Source of the DNA: Rehmannia glutinosa
Lineage: Eukaryota > Streptophyta > Magnoliopsida > Lamiales > Orobanchaceae
Assembly (NCBI GenBank): GCA_016081115.2
Contig: CM071931.1
Span: 30,728,317 to 30,792,316, forward strand
Direction of reading: 5' to 3'
DNA length: 64,000 nt
This document shows positions 62,421 to 64,000 of this stretch, piece by piece. How positions within the stretch are numbered: position 1 is the stretch's first letter; every line of letters starts with the position of its first letter. Below the pieces are notes generated by a model, which worked only from the letters and a program-made list of their open reading frames with translations, was not told where the DNA came from and did no database searches. The position numbers and the translations under genes were made by a program.

Positions 62421-62544
62421 AGTTGTCATTCAATGTTGACACAAAATGGAAGTTAGGATGTTTGAGCTTGGCAAATGACAAGTGGCGTCAATACAAGACC
62501 TTGCTGAAACATAAATACATATTTGAAAGGATCAATAATCACGA

Positions 62545-64000
62545 TGTTGGGAAATTTATTGTTTAGGTTTTGATGAATGCCATGTAAAACTTAGACTAGA
62601 AAGTTGGCACCCCATTTTCCTTGTAATTTTTATTGTGATAGATAGGGCTGTATAAGCTGAGTCAAGTCAGCTATGCCTGGAATTACAAGAAGTCAACTGA
62701 AGATGTGAAGTGAAGACACCACTGAGAAATAGCTGAGTATGGCCAAGAAAGAAGACCAATGACTCGACTGAAGGAGTATCGGCTGTGAGACAGCTGTGAG
62801 AAGAGTCAGTTAAGTCAACCCAATAAGCCAAGTCAAGTTGAAGTGACAGATGAGTCTTTCAATCATTGAAGCAGACTCAAGTCACCTGGGGAAAAGGCAG
62901 CTGCAAAGAGGAGTTAACTGAAAAGAATCCGTTGCACAAAAGTCAAGAACATTACTTAAATAAGTAATAGTTCCATGCTGCCATGTCTTAAAGTGCTCAC
63001 CCCGAAGCGTGCAAAAAGAATAAACCAATGGGAAGCACTGCACCTCGTGTCAGATTCTAAAAAGCTGAACATTCATTTAATATGAGGAAAGGTCTACATC
63101 TCAAGATTGAAGACCAAGAAAAGACAAGCCAACGAACACAAGTGACTTTTGAAAATCAGCCTATCTCTTCAACGGGCAGATTTTTGAAAGTGCACTATAA
63201 AAGCACTTTGAGAAAAGGTTACCTGAACCTAGCACACATGAGATAACAAGCATTATTCATACTGTAAACTGAAAAACATTCTCAAGTTATTCAAGCAAAA
63301 TCCTCAAGCCTAAATCTCGAAGGAAATCAATCCAACACTAAATTGTGAAGGAAAGACAACTTCAAACTCTTGAAGATGAAACTTTTGAAGAAGCAAAACG
63401 GGTCTACTTTCCAAGGAGGATTGTAGGAAGGTTCAAGGTCGAACTAATCTTAAGTTATTGGAGGGCTTCGTGATCAAATCCAAGAAGCTTGAGAAAGTAA
63501 GCTGAAGTAGCAAGGCAACCGTCTTATGAAGAAGCTGAGTCGGACGAGAAGCTAGCTGTGTGATCAAGGCATCTCCAGACTGAGTCCCAAAGGAGCAAGT
63601 CAGCTGTGTGACCAAGACTTGTATCTGGACTGATATCCACTCTGTAAATTGATCATTACTTAGTGGATTCCTCCAAGAGTTGGAGAAGAGAGGAGTAGAA
63701 AAATTACCCCATCTTCGAACCTCTATAAATATTATTGTGTCATTTACATTTCAGCATATTTATATTCTTGCACACATAATTTATATCTGCTGATAATTTG
63801 CTATCCAACTGATAAATAACAAAGTGCTAAAACCAAGTGTTAAAATAAAGATAACTCAAATTCAAGGGTGTTAAGTCTTCCGCTGAAAATCTCATCACGG
63901 CCAAGTTAAGGTTTAGTTTAAACATCTGACTTATTCTATCAACAGCTCTTTCGAGTCTGTTGAGTGGCTATTTCTGCTGATTAAATAACTTAGTTGTCCC
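62545..64000 (+). repeat. family-1 copia LTR, truncated by the window end
   Basis: Starts TGTTGGGAAATTTATTGTTT, includes GAAAGTTGGCACCCC, the TATA region (CACTATAAAAGCAC near 63196), the GTGATCAAGGCATCTCC part and the GAGTCTGTTGAGTGG block, and is still within U5 at 64000. It lies in CACTA sequence. Whether it is a 5' LTR or a solo LTR cannot be seen. Confidence 0.88.

Larger units (their letters stand above)
60573..62544 (+). mobile_element. CACTA (En/Spm-like) transposon remnant
   Basis: Three coding remains in order: a DUF4216 segment (60573-61030), an ORF2/Transposase_24-like segment (61452-61830), and a further piece near 62421-62544. Neither CACTA terminal repeat nor a 3-base target duplication was found. 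The right side is cut by the copia LTR that starts at 62545. Confidence 0.7.

Noticed and set aside
1..64000. CRISPR array, bacterial operons or riboswitches
   Set aside because: The sequence is plant nuclear DNA. Tandem repeats here are degenerate minisatellites without regular spacers.

Overview
This is a stretch of a flowering-plant nuclear genome, very probably a eudicot. The signs are AT-rich DNA, one multi-exon host gene with GT-AG introns, and several generations of nested plant transposons (Ty1/copia, Ty3/gypsy, Mutator-like, CACTA, tRNA-derived and small inverted-repeat elements). No species can be named from the sequence. The only gene that looks intact is a soluble inorganic pyrophosphatase, with coding exons from 33769 to 35464 on the + strand. 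Nearly everything else is transposon DNA with stops, frameshifts and deletions.

Left part, 1-8.5 kb: a rearranged cluster of one copia family (family 1, LTR about 1.55 kb). It holds an antisense 5' LTR with primer site and gag relic, a sense LTR piece placed head-to-head with it, an RT fragment, and two opposed copies of an extra ORF that this family carries downstream of pol. From 8.5 to 10.9 kb lies an organelle-like mosaic with a recognisable plastid rpoC1 fragment.

Middle, 10.9-28.6 kb: a long composite family-1 copia element with 5' LTR, primer site, gag, protease, integrase, RT, RNase H, extra ORF, polypurine tract and 3' LTR. It is interrupted twice: in gag by an antisense fragment of its own family, and in the extra ORF by an antisense Ty3/gypsy (Athila-like) piece with one LTR and a Gag. 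After it come LTR remnants (29.5-32 kb) and then the pyrophosphatase gene.

Right part: 37.6-44.9 kb is a Mutator-like composite in which a transposase pseudogene (+) converges on a Ulp1-type protease pseudogene (-), as in Kaonashi-type MULEs. From 46.5 to 52.3 kb are four related small elements with ends containing CCGTCTTACGG-like motifs. They are built on AGTAT-type tandem repeats and hold tRNA-like sequences and a solo LTR. A second copia family (family 2, antisense) fills 52.3-57.4 kb. It is followed by tandem RNase H-like units, a gypsy-like LTR with an inverted partial copy, a piece of the family-1 extra ORF, CACTA transposon remnants, and a final family-1 LTR that runs off the window.

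The most unusual item is the extra ORF of copia family 1. It appears five times in the window with the same domain order and is not a canonical gag-pol protein.
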